Part shown: positions 24,060 to 32,690 of the stretch, one piece after another
Position numbering within the stretch: position 1 is the stretch's first letter
Layout: the number at the start of each line of letters is the position of its first letter
Source of the DNA: Companilactobacillus allii
GTDB lineage: Bacteria; Bacillota; Bacilli; Lactobacillales; Lactobacillaceae
Direction of reading: 5' to 3'
NCBI RefSeq assembly: GCF_001971585.1
Contig: NZ_CP019323.1
Span: forward strand, 2,284,053-2,348,052
DNA: 64,000 bases
Notes under the pieces: generated by a model
Seen by the model: the letters and a program-made list of their open reading frames with translations, nothing else
Told to the model about the DNA's origin: nothing
Database searches by the model: none
Program-made: the position numbers and the translations under genes

Positions 24060-25187
24060 CTAATTCATTCTTTTAGCAATTTCATAAATAACTGGGACTG
24101 TCACAGAATTACCAGCCTGTTTATAAAGTTGTGAATTACTATTTACTTTCTCTGCTCGATCAAATGCCCAGTCTGGGAATCCTTGAAGTCGCCAACATTC
24201 GCGAGGTGTAAGTTTGCGAATACTCATACCATCATAAATACCGTGTCTATCCTGTGTATTTAACGTAAACATAGGATCTTCATTTTCTTTAAATCTTCTA
24301 CCGTTTTGACGCTTAACAATCCTATCAGGCGTTAATACTGGAACAACCACACCTTGATTTAATCCAGTTTGCAATGTGTTAGCTCTTTGACTTCCAACGC
24401 GACCGCGTCTCGTTTTGCTATTTGGCTGTGTAAAGTTAACTGAATCACCCACCACTGCTTCGGCGTAGCCCTGTTTAGTTGCTTCACGGATAGCAATTTT
24501 AGGTTCACGGTTACCGCCACCCATAGTATTTAGTGTTCCGGCAATGCCATCTGGTGAAACAACGTCTTGGCTTCCATAAGTGCCAGTGTTGCGCCCGTCA
24601 AACACGCGAATTATTTTTTGTTTTGGGCTATCAATTGGTTCACCTTTTCTTTCGATAGGAAATACTTTTCTGGTACATCGTCCTCTAAAATGTCCGATAA
24701 TGAATACTCTTTCCCTGTTTTGAGGCACGACTTCTTTTGAGTTAAGAATGTCCCACTCGATGTCATACCCGAGTGAGTCCAACTCAATTTGGAGGCTTGC
24801 AAAGTCCCATCCTGAATTAATTGAAAGTAAGTTTTTAACATTTTCAATGAGTAAATAGGAAGGTTTCTTTTTGTCTTCGAGTTCATGAAGTTTTCTTGTA
24901 ACGGCAAAGAATAACGAGGAGCGATTTCCTTCAAAACCTTTTTGTTTTCCTGCGACAGAAATATCTTGACAGGGGAAGCCGAAACACCAGATGTCTGCTT
25001 CGGGTAATTCTTTTGTGTTACTGCAGTTAATGTCATGTTCTGTATATTCTCCTTCTGTATCAAAAATTGCTTCATAACTTCTTCTAGCAAATTTGTCTAT
25101 TTCAACGAATCCAACACAAGTGTGTCCTGCTTGTTCAAGTCCTAGTCTGAAACCACCGATTCCGGCGAATAAGTCTAAAAACTTCAT
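24060..25187 (-). CDS. orphan DNA cytosine-5 methyltransferase
   Basis: The 375-residue protein has the full set of C5 methyltransferase motifs: FLDLFAGIGGFRLG (SAM binding), the catalytic Cys73 in GFPCQDIS, IENVKNLL, QNRERVFIIGH, a target-recognition region (about 195-310) and a C-terminal QAGNSVTVPV. It methylates cytosine C5 in some short site that cannot be told here. No partner nuclease gene is nearby, so it probably protects phage DNA from host restriction. Ribosome site GGAGG before the ATG; overlaps the upstream gene by 4 bp. Confidence 0.93.
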   Translation of the reverse strand: MKFLDLFAGIGGFRLGLEQAGHTCVGFVEIDKFARRSYEAIFDTEGEYTEHDINCSNTKELPEADIWCFGFPCQDISVAGKQKGFEGNRSSLFFAVTRKLHELEDKKKPSYLLIENVKNLLSINSGWDFASLQIELDSLGYDIEWDILNSKEVVPQNRERVFIIGHFRGRCTRKVFPIERKGEPIDSPKQKIIRVFDGRNTGTYGSQDVVSPDGIAGTLNTMGGGNREPKIAIREATKQGYAEAVVGDSVNFTQPNSKTRRGRVGSQRANTLQTGLNQGVVVPVLTPDRIVKRQNGRRFKENEDPMFTLNTQDRHGIYDGMSIRKLTPRECWRLQGFPDWAFDRAEKVNSNSQLYKQAGNSVTVPVIYEIAKRMN

Positions 25188-25402
25188 TTTTTTGCCTCCA
25201 ACAACTCATTCCTGTGTTTATTCCTTCTAGCATTCAACGTCTGCCACTCATCATCTTCTCTATATAATTTTTTACCGATCCTGTTGTTCTGACGTATTAT
25301 GTCTTCTATATAAAAAAGCTCTTTATGCATAGCAGCTGCTATTTCTTTATTCTTATATCTATTTTCTCGCATTTGATAGACTGCTAAATTATCATCTGTC
25401 AT
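25184..25402 (-). CDS. 72-residue helical protein, function unknown
   Basis: The small basic protein has a probable helix-turn-helix-like region (YKNKEIAAAMHKELFYIEDIIRQNNRIG) and a Lys/Arg-rich end. Its stop overlaps the start of the methyltransferase gene (ATGA), so the two are translationally coupled. It might help control that gene, but this is inference. Confidence 0.6.
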   Translation of the reverse strand: MTDDNLAVYQMRENRYKNKEIAAAMHKELFYIEDIIRQNNRIGKKLYREDDEWQTLNARRNKHRNELLEAKK

Positions 25403-25414
25403 ACTTAATGTCTC

Positions 25415-25594
25415 CTAAAATGGTGTAATGATTTTCCAAATAATGTCATTCTTTTCACCAGCAGTTAGATGTCGTTTTGCTTCTTTAAATTCAGGCTTCC
25501 ACTCATATATTTTGGCTTGGTTGGTATTGATATATGAAATCGTTCCCGCCGTTTTTCCACTTCACATCGCTAAAAATTCCTCTTTTGATGTCAT
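25415..25594 (-). pseudogene. small phage gene broken by an in-frame TGA
   Basis: On the minus strand from ATG 25594 the frame reads MTSKEEFLAM, then TGA, then SGKTAGTISYINTNQAKIYEWKPEF and on to ITPF and a stop at 25415. The long open stretch after the TGA and its phage-like sequence suggest one former gene of about 59 codons (a TGG to TGA change would do it). It overlaps another small ORF in a different frame, so which of the two is coding is not settled. Confidence 0.45.
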
Positions 25595-25643
25595 GCGCTA
25601 ACTTTCCACTGCTAATTTCAAATATTTCACATATTTTTTTCAT
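25503..25643 (-). CDS. 46-residue peptide overlapping a broken gene
   Basis: The ATG overlaps the stop codon of the upstream gene (ATGA). The product starts MKKICEIFEISSGKLAHDIKRG, which could be a helix-turn-helix, and ends after 46 residues. It shares DNA with the decayed reading frame 25415-25594. It may be a real short gene or a coincidence. Confidence 0.35.
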   Translation of the reverse strand: MKKICEIFEISSGKLAHDIKRGIFSDVKWKNGGNDFIYQYQPSQNI

Positions 25644-26188
25644 TCACATTTCCTCAAGTTGTATCCGACAGCAGAGTATCGACGTAGGTAATTATTAACA
25701 GTCTTTTTCTGAAATCCTAAGTAATTAGCAATTTCATTGATCGTTCCAACTTTAATCGCGAAAGGTACATACCTTGGGTCAATTGCTTTAATTTCATCCA
25801 TTGTAAATTTAGTTTTATACTTATCCATTATTTCTACCTTCCCACTTATAATAAGTGAGTCATCTTGAATATATCGATTAACATAGCATTCTGCATCATT
25901 TGGAATTATTTGAATATAATAAAGCCGCTCTTCAAATTTGGCAGTACCTGATAAAAATTGACTGATATCTAGTATAAAATCTGTTGCAACTTTCCCTATT
26001 TCATCCCTGCTACGACCCGTGTCATACATTTTTTTATCAAGCATTCCTTTTAGGTCTTCAGTATAAAAACTACTGATCTGTATCATTTCTAATATTTCAG
26101 AAACACTACGTTCAACTGATTTCAACATTTTTAATTCTTCTTTTGCATCTTCTGTCCAGCCTTTAATCATTCTCATATTTTCTTCCAT
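25640..26188 (-). CDS. phage protein with C-terminal helix-turn-helix
   Basis: The 182-residue protein has a helical N-terminal region (DAKEELKMLKSVERSVSEILEMIQIS), a middle part with mixed strands and a clear C-terminal helix-turn-helix (GTINEIANYLGFQKKTVNNYLRRYSAVGYN). It probably binds DNA and regulates phage genes. It overlaps the upstream gene by 16 bp. I do not know the family name. Confidence 0.65.
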   Translation of the reverse strand: MEENMRMIKGWTEDAKEELKMLKSVERSVSEILEMIQISSFYTEDLKGMLDKKMYDTGRSRDEIGKVATDFILDISQFLSGTAKFEERLYYIQIIPNDAECYVNRYIQDDSLIISGKVEIMDKYKTKFTMDEIKAIDPRYVPFAIKVGTINEIANYLGFQKKTVNNYLRRYSAVGYNLRKCE

Positions 26189-26661
26189 TCCGATTTATCT
26201 CCAATTTCTTGTCTGTCCCAAAATTTTAACTTTGGTGAATGACACAATTGATAAACTGTGTTTATTTTTAAATTCTTCTCTTTGGCAATTTCTTCAACAG
26301 TTCCTTTAGCATAAAAACTTCCGTAATGATACAAAACAAATACTTTGTTATGAACCAATTTCAATTTGTTCTTTTTCCATTTTTTATCTGATACTTTGCC
26401 ACTTAGTTCAAGATTTTGTAACGTTCTAACGCTTGTAAACATTTCATCAGCAATATATTGCTTAGGATATCCACTATCTAACATATTTTGAATTTTCGGA
26501 ATATCATTCTTATGGTCAATTCTTTCAAAACTCGCGTATGGGTCAGCGTGCTTTCTCCAATAATCCCTAGTAATCATTAATTGAGCGTTGTCATCTGGAG
26601 CTTTGGTGACACTTCCATATCTTGCTTCAACTTTTTGAACTAATTCAACGATATTATTCAT
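26173..26661 (-). CDS. phage protein with two helix-turn-helix-like segments
   Basis: The 162-residue basic protein has one likely DNA-binding helix pair at about 55-85 (MLDSGYPKQYIADEMFTSVRTLQN) and another at about 118-145 (KGTVEEIAKEKNLKINTVYQL). The strong ribosome site AAGGAGG lies before the ATG. It sits between VRR-NUC and another helix-turn-helix protein in the early operon. The target is unknown. Confidence 0.6.
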   Translation of the reverse strand: MNNIVELVQKVEARYGSVTKAPDDNAQLMITRDYWRKHADPYASFERIDHKNDIPKIQNMLDSGYPKQYIADEMFTSVRTLQNLELSGKVSDKKWKKNKLKLVHNKVFVLYHYGSFYAKGTVEEIAKEKNLKINTVYQLCHSPKLKFWDRQEIGDKSEWKKI

Positions 26662-26675
26662 ATTAATTAACCTCC

Positions 26676-27026
26676 TTAATATCCATATCCAACCAACTCA
26701 TCGTTGATTATTTTTAAGGCATCTTCCGGACTGCGTGCGATTCCATGAATGATATGATCAGCCATCAATTTTTTGTGGAATTTTATTTGGTCTTCTCGGG
26801 GTCTACCGGTAGCATTTTTAACCTCGATATAAAACATCTTTCCATTACTTTGTTTATAACCATGCAAATCTGGGTACCCTGGTGGCAAACCTGTTTTAAA
26901 GTAACCACCATTTGGAAGCGATACCGTTCCAACATTCGCTCTAAAAATCCGACAATGGTCTTTACTTATTGCTACTTGAATCTCATTTTGGATTGCGTGT
27001 TCTGATTTATGAATTATTTTTTTCAC
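26676..27026 (-). CDS. VRR-NUC domain nuclease
   Basis: The 116-residue protein is almost entirely one VRR-NUC domain: SEHAIQNEIQVAIS, then GLPPGYPDLHGY and the acid-lysine core FYIEVKNATGR, followed by EDQIKFHKKL. This PD-(D/E)xK-type nuclease is common in phage replication modules, where it is thought to resolve branched DNA. It lies directly downstream of the putative replication origin. Confidence 0.9.
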   Translation of the reverse strand: MKKIIHKSEHAIQNEIQVAISKDHCRIFRANVGTVSLPNGGYFKTGLPPGYPDLHGYKQSNGKMFYIEVKNATGRPREDQIKFHKKLMADHIIHGIARSPEDALKIINDELVGYGY

Positions 27027-27030
27027 CTTC

Positions 27031-27288
27031 TAGTGTATGAAATAGACACTAAAAGACACTAACTAATACACTAACTTTTCTTACTCTCTCAACGGATTTA
27101 CCCCATTTTATACACTAGACACTAAATTTTCTTTCCCCTCTACTATTACTAGTAATATATAAATATATAAACTATATATATATTTAGTGTATTTAGTGTC
27201 TTTATATTCTTTAAAGCCTTGAAGCTCTAAGAATACCCGCTAGACACTAAGACATTTTTTAGTGTCTTTTAGTGTCTGAATAGTGTCT
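27031..27288. repeat. AT-rich region with many TAGTGTCT repeats, putative replication origin
   Basis: I count about 12 copies of the 8-mer TAGTGT(C/A)T in both directions. They start at 27031, 27044, 27054, 27066, 27110, 27117, 27185, 27194, 27242, 27260, 27270 and 27281. Between the two groups lies a ~60-bp stretch made almost only of A and T (27141-27185). Iterons around an easily melted region, placed between the VapE/PrimPol genes and VRR-NUC, are what a phage origin looks like. The last copy overlaps the VapE stop codon. Confidence 0.65.
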
Positions 27289-28537
27289 AATCTTTCTTGT
27301 ATCCTCTTTTTGGATTGTTTGTATATGTCCAACCAACTTTGTTATCCATAATATATTTGATTTTTTTTGACAATCTCCGATTTTTAACTAAGTTATCTTC
27401 ACCTAAATATTTTCCAATATTCTTACTGCTAACGAAATCTTTTGGCCATTGTTCTAAGAACTCTTCTACTTCTGTTTCTACTTCATCTATATACATGAAA
27501 TCTTCACGATATTTTGCCAATGACTTTTCTTGATCCTTAGTTAGTCCAAATTCAAAATTATTTTGATAATAACTAACGAATTCTCCCCACATCAATCCAA
27601 CTTCTTTTTCATTTAAGTCATCAAATGGTGACTTAATTTGTTTGTCGCTGCTAACTTTGACTGGTAAGAATCGACGTTCGCCCGTTCTATCTTTTAAGTA
27701 GGTCATTTCATTTGTGGTTCTGGCCATTACGAAGTTTTTATCATATCTAATTGAATTCTTACCATATGGTGGGCGGAACTCTAACTCTTGAGCTGATACG
27801 AATTTTTTTAAACTTTCGAAGCTGCTATTATTGGTAGCGGTCATTTCATCATCATTAACGATTAAATTTCTTAACATAATAGAAAAGTTATCTTTATCTT
27901 TGAAATCTGAAAACTGATCAGTGTACCAAGCCATTCCCATTTTTTTAAGGAATATTGTTTTACCAGCTCCTTGGCCTCCTACCAAATCTAGAACGAAATC
28001 GAACTTAGTTTCAGGTTCATATGCTTTGGCTACTGCACCAGTGAAGAATATTTTAGTGATTAATGTGGTGATAGGTGACTTATCAACTCCTAAGTATTCA
28101 GGTAAGAAGTTATCTATACGGTGTTTGCCATCCCACGCCGTGTATACAGCGTCAAAATATTCAACGACCGGATTATAACGGCGCTTGCGGGCGTCATTTA
28201 TTACTGCCATTTCAAGCAGATTTCTATTAAACATAATGTGGTAGGTATCTTCCACATATCTGAGAACTGCTGCATCGTAATCATCAATCATTTGGCCTTT
28301 GTCGATATTCAATTCTGGTACATCTTTGGTCACACCAATTTCATGAGTGAAATCATTAAAAGCAAATATATTTCTTAGTAACTTGTCGTGTTCTAAAATT
28401 AACCCGATATTTTTTAAACTATTTGCTTTGATACTGCCTTTTTCATTTAACTCAAATTGTATCGGCAATTCTACAATTTTATTTTCATGCTGCATTTTTG
28501 AAAATTTATCCATATTATTTTTTAAGGTGTTTTCCAA
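27287..28537 (-). CDS. VapE-family (virulence-associated E) replication helicase
   Basis: The 416-residue protein has the SF3/AAA-like ATPase core with Walker A GGQGAGKT and a Walker B region (NLIVNDDEMTAT). Its lead-in (EYFDAVYTAWDGKHRIDNFLPEYLGV) is typical of the VapE/DUF927-like phage proteins. With the PrimPol protein upstream it would unwind and prime the phage origin. Start is TTG behind AAGGAG. It overlaps PrimPol by 23 bp. Confidence 0.88.
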   Translation of the reverse strand: MENTLKNNMDKFSKMQHENKIVELPIQFELNEKGSIKANSLKNIGLILEHDKLLRNIFAFNDFTHEIGVTKDVPELNIDKGQMIDDYDAAVLRYVEDTYHIMFNRNLLEMAVINDARKRRYNPVVEYFDAVYTAWDGKHRIDNFLPEYLGVDKSPITTLITKIFFTGAVAKAYEPETKFDFVLDLVGGQGAGKTIFLKKMGMAWYTDQFSDFKDKDNFSIMLRNLIVNDDEMTATNNSSFESLKKFVSAQELEFRPPYGKNSIRYDKNFVMARTTNEMTYLKDRTGERRFLPVKVSSDKQIKSPFDDLNEKEVGLMWGEFVSYYQNNFEFGLTKDQEKSLAKYREDFMYIDEVETEVEEFLEQWPKDFVSSKNIGKYLGEDNLVKNRRLSKKIKYIMDNKVGWTYTNNPKRGYKKD

Positions 28538-29336
28538 TCTCTTCTATCTCCTTTCTCCTCTTCATTTCCTTTTCCAACATTGAATTGAAAGTATTTTCAA
28601 ATTCTTTAGGTGGCAACGACTTAGGTGTATTTTCATTCGCTTGTTTGGCCAATTCATAAGCAGTCGATACTTCCACATTTCTAAACAACAATCCTCCAAC
28701 AAAACTTGTCAGAGCGCTATTTCTACCACCCGTTTCACCAAATCCATTTACGATTTGTTCAAATAAATTTGATGTAGCCGTTTTATCTGTTGTATAAGTT
28801 TGACCTGGAATATATGAGTTAGTTGACTTGTATTCTTTCTTATTAATCAGCTCAATTAATTCTTTTGATGGTGTAACAATCGGATTATGATTTAACCACT
28901 TATACTTTTTACCCTTTACTTCACTGGGTGCAATCATAAAATAGTTATTGTTATGCGCTTTGACATCGACACCAGGCAACCATGCAATATGTTGAGACAT
29001 TGACATATCTTTGCGTTTAAAATAAATCAACTGACGTCCACCTGATGACGTTTCTTGTTCAAGCGTTGGTATTAACAAGTCCTTATGTTCATACTCATCA
29101 ATAGACTTAAAACCATCGTGGCCATGAGCTTCTTTTGTATCAATATCAATTACAAATAGGTCAATTGTTCTTACAGCGATTTGGGCAAACGGAAATTGTT
29201 TCCAAACTCTTCTAACTTCATCTGATTTCATCGGTTTCGAATCTGCGAATTCAATAAGTGGTCGCTTGTTAAGCATTGGTAATACTGATAAACCCTTTTC
29301 AGCATATTTCGCTGCATAGTTCACTAAATTTTGCAC
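28515..29336 (-). CDS. bifunctional primase-polymerase (PrimPol) N-terminal type protein
   Basis: The 273-residue protein opens with YAEKGLSVLPMLNKRPLIEF and has the metal-binding LFVIDIDTKEAHG (DxD) and the SSGGRQLIYF motif of the archaeo-eukaryotic primase-like (prim-pol) family. A C-terminal helical part follows. It makes primers, and perhaps short DNA, at the phage origin. Start is GTG. It works beside the VapE-type helicase encoded next. Confidence 0.88.
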   Translation of the reverse strand: MQNLVNYAAKYAEKGLSVLPMLNKRPLIEFADSKPMKSDEVRRVWKQFPFAQIAVRTIDLFVIDIDTKEAHGHDGFKSIDEYEHKDLLIPTLEQETSSGGRQLIYFKRKDMSMSQHIAWLPGVDVKAHNNNYFMIAPSEVKGKKYKWLNHNPIVTPSKELIELINKKEYKSTNSYIPGQTYTTDKTATSNLFEQIVNGFGETGGRNSALTSFVGGLLFRNVEVSTAYELAKQANENTPKSLPPKEFENTFNSMLEKEMKRRKEIEEIGKHLKK

Positions 29337-29347
29337 AGGACATCATC

Positions 29348-29857
29348 CTAAAATGGAACGTCGTCATCTGAAATTTCTATGCCATTTGATTCATTTGGAT
29401 CTTCAACATACTTTTCAAACTCATATTGTTTATATGGATATGCTGGATTTTTTTTATTTTCACGATTCTCAAGATGCATGATGAATTGCTTACCAACAGC
29501 CGGTTTAAACTCCTCAACAAGTAAATTCATGTCATCCCACGCATCGTCAGTTATTGCGATTCCTAGAACTAAGCCTAATTTCATAATTGTTTTAATATTT
29601 CTATCGATTACAAAATCGGGAATCTTCTTACCTGAACTAGTAACTTCGTCTAAACCTAAATTTAAGAATTCAATACGGCCATCATTCTCGCCTTCAACTA
29701 CAGTTGCTTTAATACTTAATTGGTCATAATCTGAGTGTTGTACGTTTGACACAAACACTCTGTATTCACCATCGGGTAAGCCTTCGTAACCATTAATATC
29801 ATCTTTTGAAGCGTCAAATCCTTTTGAAATTCCTGCAGCTCTTTCTCTTAATCCCAT
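29348..29857 (-). CDS. DUF669 protein, putative single-strand DNA-binding protein
   Basis: The 169-residue acidic protein (GLPDGEYRVFVSNVQHSDYDQLSIKATVVEGENDGR ... NLGLDE) matches the DUF669 pattern. DUF669 proteins stand in phage replication modules next to Sak4-like ATPases and probably bind single-stranded DNA. The acidic C-terminus (EISDDDVPF) looks like that of SSB proteins, which use such a tip to recruit partners. Confidence 0.82.
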   Translation of the reverse strand: MGLRERAAGISKGFDASKDDINGYEGLPDGEYRVFVSNVQHSDYDQLSIKATVVEGENDGRIEFLNLGLDEVTSSGKKIPDFVIDRNIKTIMKLGLVLGIAITDDAWDDMNLLVEEFKPAVGKQFIMHLENRENKKNPAYPYKQYEFEKYVEDPNESNGIEISDDDVPF

Positions 29858-30564
29858 TATTTATTTTCTCCTTTAGTTTTAATTAATGCTCCTGGTATTG
29901 CTTCCAAAATCCTTTTAATTTGTGGATCAGTTATTTCTGAATCTTTATATTCACGTCGCTTATCAGTGATACTTCTAAAATATGTCTTACCAACATGTTG
30001 TGTATGAATGACTAAATCACAATTACCATTAACAACGTTGTAGTATTTTTGTTTCAACGCTGGAACTGACTCCACAGCGTTATCAACTGTCTTTGATTCC
30101 TCACGACTGATATAAACAACATTCATTGGTAGAGATTTCAAGTTCATGACCAATTCTTGTAACATCGAATTGAATAATGAAAATCCTGCACCATATCCAA
30201 TATCGGCTAAGGAAGCGACACCTTTTTCTTTACAAATTGCCTGTTCAATTAAAGTACAAACGTCCTCAATTACATCAACTACGACCGTCTTGTATGTGTT
30301 GCGCTCAGTTCTTAGCGCTAAAATATACCTATCTAAAATATCAATAACCGAATCTGTTATGTTTCCTTTTGCGTCAACCTTATTTACAAGTTGAATGGTT
30401 GGACGTGTTCCCGAATTTAACTCATTGTCATCTGTACTCAATACAATTGAGTCGGGAAATTTTGAGGCCAAGAAACTCTTTCCGCTCATTGTATTTCCCC
30501 AAATGAAGAAGTTATGTGGCGTCCTATTTGGTGTGTGTGGCTTGTTTTCCGGTAATATATTCAT
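29857..30564 (-). CDS. Sak4-like RecA-fold ATPase (phage recombinase)
   Basis: The 235-residue protein has a P-loop (FIWGNTMSGKSFLA), an IVLSTDDNE segment and Walker B-like YKTVVVDVIEDVC. This is the plan of the single-domain RecA-like Sak4 group often annotated as a nucleotide-binding phage protein. It probably promotes strand annealing together with the DUF669 protein, whose start overlaps its stop. Confidence 0.82.
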   Translation of the reverse strand: MNILPENKPHTPNRTPHNFFIWGNTMSGKSFLASKFPDSIVLSTDDNELNSGTRPTIQLVNKVDAKGNITDSVIDILDRYILALRTERNTYKTVVVDVIEDVCTLIEQAICKEKGVASLADIGYGAGFSLFNSMLQELVMNLKSLPMNVVYISREESKTVDNAVESVPALKQKYYNVVNGNCDLVIHTQHVGKTYFRSITDKRREYKDSEITDPQIKRILEAIPGALIKTKGENK

Positions 30565-31931
30565 TTAATAAATCTCCTTTTCTTTCCATAGAAGTAAACC
30601 CAACCTGGTTTATAATTTTTGAATTCTGCATAGGCTTTAATTTCTTTCATGTTCTTTAATTCATGCGGGTCTTTTCTTGACACTTTGTCCATTAGTTTGG
30701 ATTGCATCATTAATTTAGCTCTTCTAACATGCTCTTCTCTTACTTTATGCAGCTCAACATCTTCAACAGTTTCTAACTGTTTTTCCTCGCCGAGTTTAGC
30801 GCCACAATACGGGCATTGGTCACCACGTCGATAGAAAATTGCAAAGCATTCGGGACAAGTAGAAATTGGTTTGGCGTCAGAATTACCATTACTATTATTC
30901 CTTTGGCCATTTCCTTCCAACTTCCAATCACGTTTTTCCGTTGGCAAACCAAATCGGTTAACATTCCCGACGTGATCAATGATTACAGCTCGCTTCCCAT
31001 CGCGTGGGTTCATGCATCTCATTGAGAATTGTAAGAATAGTGATAGTGACTGTGTTGGTCGTAGCATTATGACACAATCAACATTTGGTAAGTCCAATCC
31101 TTCAGTGAAAAGTTCTGCATTAGTCACCACTTGAATTTTGCCGGCACGATATTCTTCAATTATTCGTTGTCGCTCATCTTTAGGCGTATTACCGCTTACT
31201 GATTTCGCTGTAAATCCGTTGTCATTTAGCTCTTTTGCTAATTTAATTGAGCTAGAAACGTTGTATGTATAGGCAATTGCCTGCTTATTCTTAGCCAACT
31301 TTCTGAAAGTGTTAACTACATTTCCATAAACTTTTGGCTTGAACGCTTCTTTAACAGACTCTTCATCAAACTCACCATTTCTCTTAACTTTCAATTGTGA
31401 TATATCCAATTGGTTCGGTGCATAATAATCGATTGGCGCCAAGAATCCATCTTTTATCAATTGTTTAATGGAATCGCCAACAATCAAATCATCGGCTATA
31501 TCCGTGAAGCCTTTGCCACTCAACCGATATGGTGTGGCCGTGAACAATAATTTTAGTGAATCTGGGAAATTATCAAGTATCCTACGATACGATTTAGCAA
31601 GAGCATGGTGTGCTTCATCAACGAAGATGATATCTGGCTTATCCAGATTTTCCACATGTCTGGTCAATGTTTGAACCATGCCGATTTTGGCTAAACTCAT
31701 ATCTACTTCTTGTTGCTTAAACGTCTTTATTACTTGATCAACAATCTCTTTTCGATGAACCATGAACAATATACGGTTGCCTTTGTCTGTTGCGCGCTTA
31801 GCAATGGCTGCCATTATCACCGTTTTGCCAGTCCTTGGCGGTTGTTGAACCATAATTGACCGGTGACCATCAGCATACGATTTGTATATGTTGTTGATTG
31901 TTTTTAGTTGATAGTCTCTTAATTCAAACAA
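30561..31931 (-). CDS. phage DEAD/DEAH-box superfamily 2 helicase
   Basis: The 456-residue helicase has a Walker A PPRTGKT, DEAH (FVDEAHHA), TATPYR and a second RecA-like domain ending in QFSMRCMNPRDGKRAVIIDHVGN. It closes with a zinc ribbon (CPECFAIFYRRGDQCPYC). It would unwind DNA in replication or recombination. The start codon is TTG immediately after the Gp157 stop, with no clear ribosome site, so translation probably depends on the upstream gene. Confidence 0.9.
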   Translation of the reverse strand: MFELRDYQLKTINNIYKSYADGHRSIMVQQPPRTGKTVIMAAIAKRATDKGNRILFMVHRKEIVDQVIKTFKQQEVDMSLAKIGMVQTLTRHVENLDKPDIIFVDEAHHALAKSYRRILDNFPDSLKLLFTATPYRLSGKGFTDIADDLIVGDSIKQLIKDGFLAPIDYYAPNQLDISQLKVKRNGEFDEESVKEAFKPKVYGNVVNTFRKLAKNKQAIAYTYNVSSSIKLAKELNDNGFTAKSVSGNTPKDERQRIIEEYRAGKIQVVTNAELFTEGLDLPNVDCVIMLRPTQSLSLFLQFSMRCMNPRDGKRAVIIDHVGNVNRFGLPTEKRDWKLEGNGQRNNSNGNSDAKPISTCPECFAIFYRRGDQCPYCGAKLGEEKQLETVEDVELHKVREEHVRRAKLMMQSKLMDKVSRKDPHELKNMKEIKAYAEFKNYKPGWVYFYGKKRRFIK

Positions 31932-32411
31932 TTATTTTATTCTCAAAGACCGTTTTCGCAATAATTCAGCGCCTGGAATGTCTTCACCTTTCTTTAATCT
32001 ATTGCCAACTTCTTTTTTATCAACGCTGTATACGACCTTAGTTAGATACGCAGGTATTTTACTTTCATCATTGATATTTACTGACGGAGGATTTTTCCTA
32101 ATAGAAATCGTAAAATTATCAGTTTTGATAATGTCCATCCCCATTGCCTCCATTGCCTCTTGAAGTGACTGTCTTAATACTTTTCTATTGGTATTAATAT
32201 TCTTGGCACGTTTAAGCAACCTTTGCGCCTCATCTTTTAAACCTTCTTCATCTTTTGAAAGTTCTAAATCGACCATCGCATAGCCATTTGCCTTATCTTC
32301 CGTAGCACCAGTTATTGAATCCAAAGTATCGTGAAATAATGTTGGGTCTAAATCCTCTTCATGATCAACTAATTCTAAGTACTTACCGGTCAACTCATAT
32401 ATTGTTGCCAT
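31932..32411 (-). CDS. siphovirus Gp157 family protein
   Basis: The 159-residue coiled-coil-rich protein (MATIYELTGKYLELVDH ... KANGYAMVDLELSKDEEGLKDEAQRLLKRAKN) and the C-terminal KIPAYLTKVVYSVDKKEVGNRLKKGEDIPGA are the Gp157 family pattern. Family members from streptococcal phages have been linked to phage resistance when expressed from plasmids. Here it heads the replication module. I chose ATG 32411 with GGGGA upstream. Confidence 0.88.
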   Translation of the reverse strand: MATIYELTGKYLELVDHEEDLDPTLFHDTLDSITGATEDKANGYAMVDLELSKDEEGLKDEAQRLLKRAKNINTNRKVLRQSLQEAMEAMGMDIIKTDNFTISIRKNPPSVNINDESKIPAYLTKVVYSVDKKEVGNRLKKGEDIPGAELLRKRSLRIK

Positions 32412-32574
32412 TGTATTCATCCCCATTCATATATGCTTTTTTAACATTACTAAGTTCTCTTGACTTATTTAAGTAGCGTTGAATATCTAAGCCGCTTTCG
32501 TCAGGCATAAAATCTAACATTGCTTGAGACCTACCATATTCGATAGCTGCTTCAATTACATCGTCTAAATTCAT
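32395..32574 (-). CDS. 59-residue early protein, function unknown
   Basis: The product is MNLDDVIEAAIEYGRSQAML followed by a segment with ESGLDIQRYLNKSRELSNVKKAYMNG. A strong ribosome site (AAGGGTGG) lies 8 nt before the ATG at 32574. It overlaps the Gp157 gene by 17 bp. No family is recognised. Confidence 0.6.
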   Translation of the reverse strand: MNLDDVIEAAIEYGRSQAMLDFMPDESGLDIQRYLNKSRELSNVKKAYMNGDEYNGNNI

Positions 32575-32579
32575 TGTGA

Positions 32580-32690
32580 TTACCACCCTTCTTCTATATC
32601 ACAAGGCTCAGCGTCTGAACCTGTATCATATTCATCTGATTCATCAACTGGCCACGGTTAATTCTGTAGCCAATCATCAAAATTATTCAT
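32580..32690 (-). pseudogene. small acidic early gene interrupted by a stop codon
   Basis: From ATG 32690 the frame reads MNNFDDWLQN, then TAA, then continues open as PWPVDESDEYDTGSDAEPCDIEEGW and a stop at 32580. Phage early regions often carry such short, Asp/Glu-rich proteins, so this looks like one gene of 36 codons with a nonsense change. It could instead be a true 10-residue peptide with random downstream frame. Confidence 0.4.

Noticed and set aside
24611-25090. 159-codon frame overlapping the methyltransferase gene
   Set aside because: It lies wholly inside a gene with complete motifs and has no ribosome site.
27031-27288. CRISPR-like repeats
   Set aside because: The repeats are only 8 bp, occur in both directions and have irregular gaps; no cas genes are near.
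30773-31025. Small frames across the helicase zinc ribbon region
   Set aside because: The helicase frame itself explains the coding signal here.
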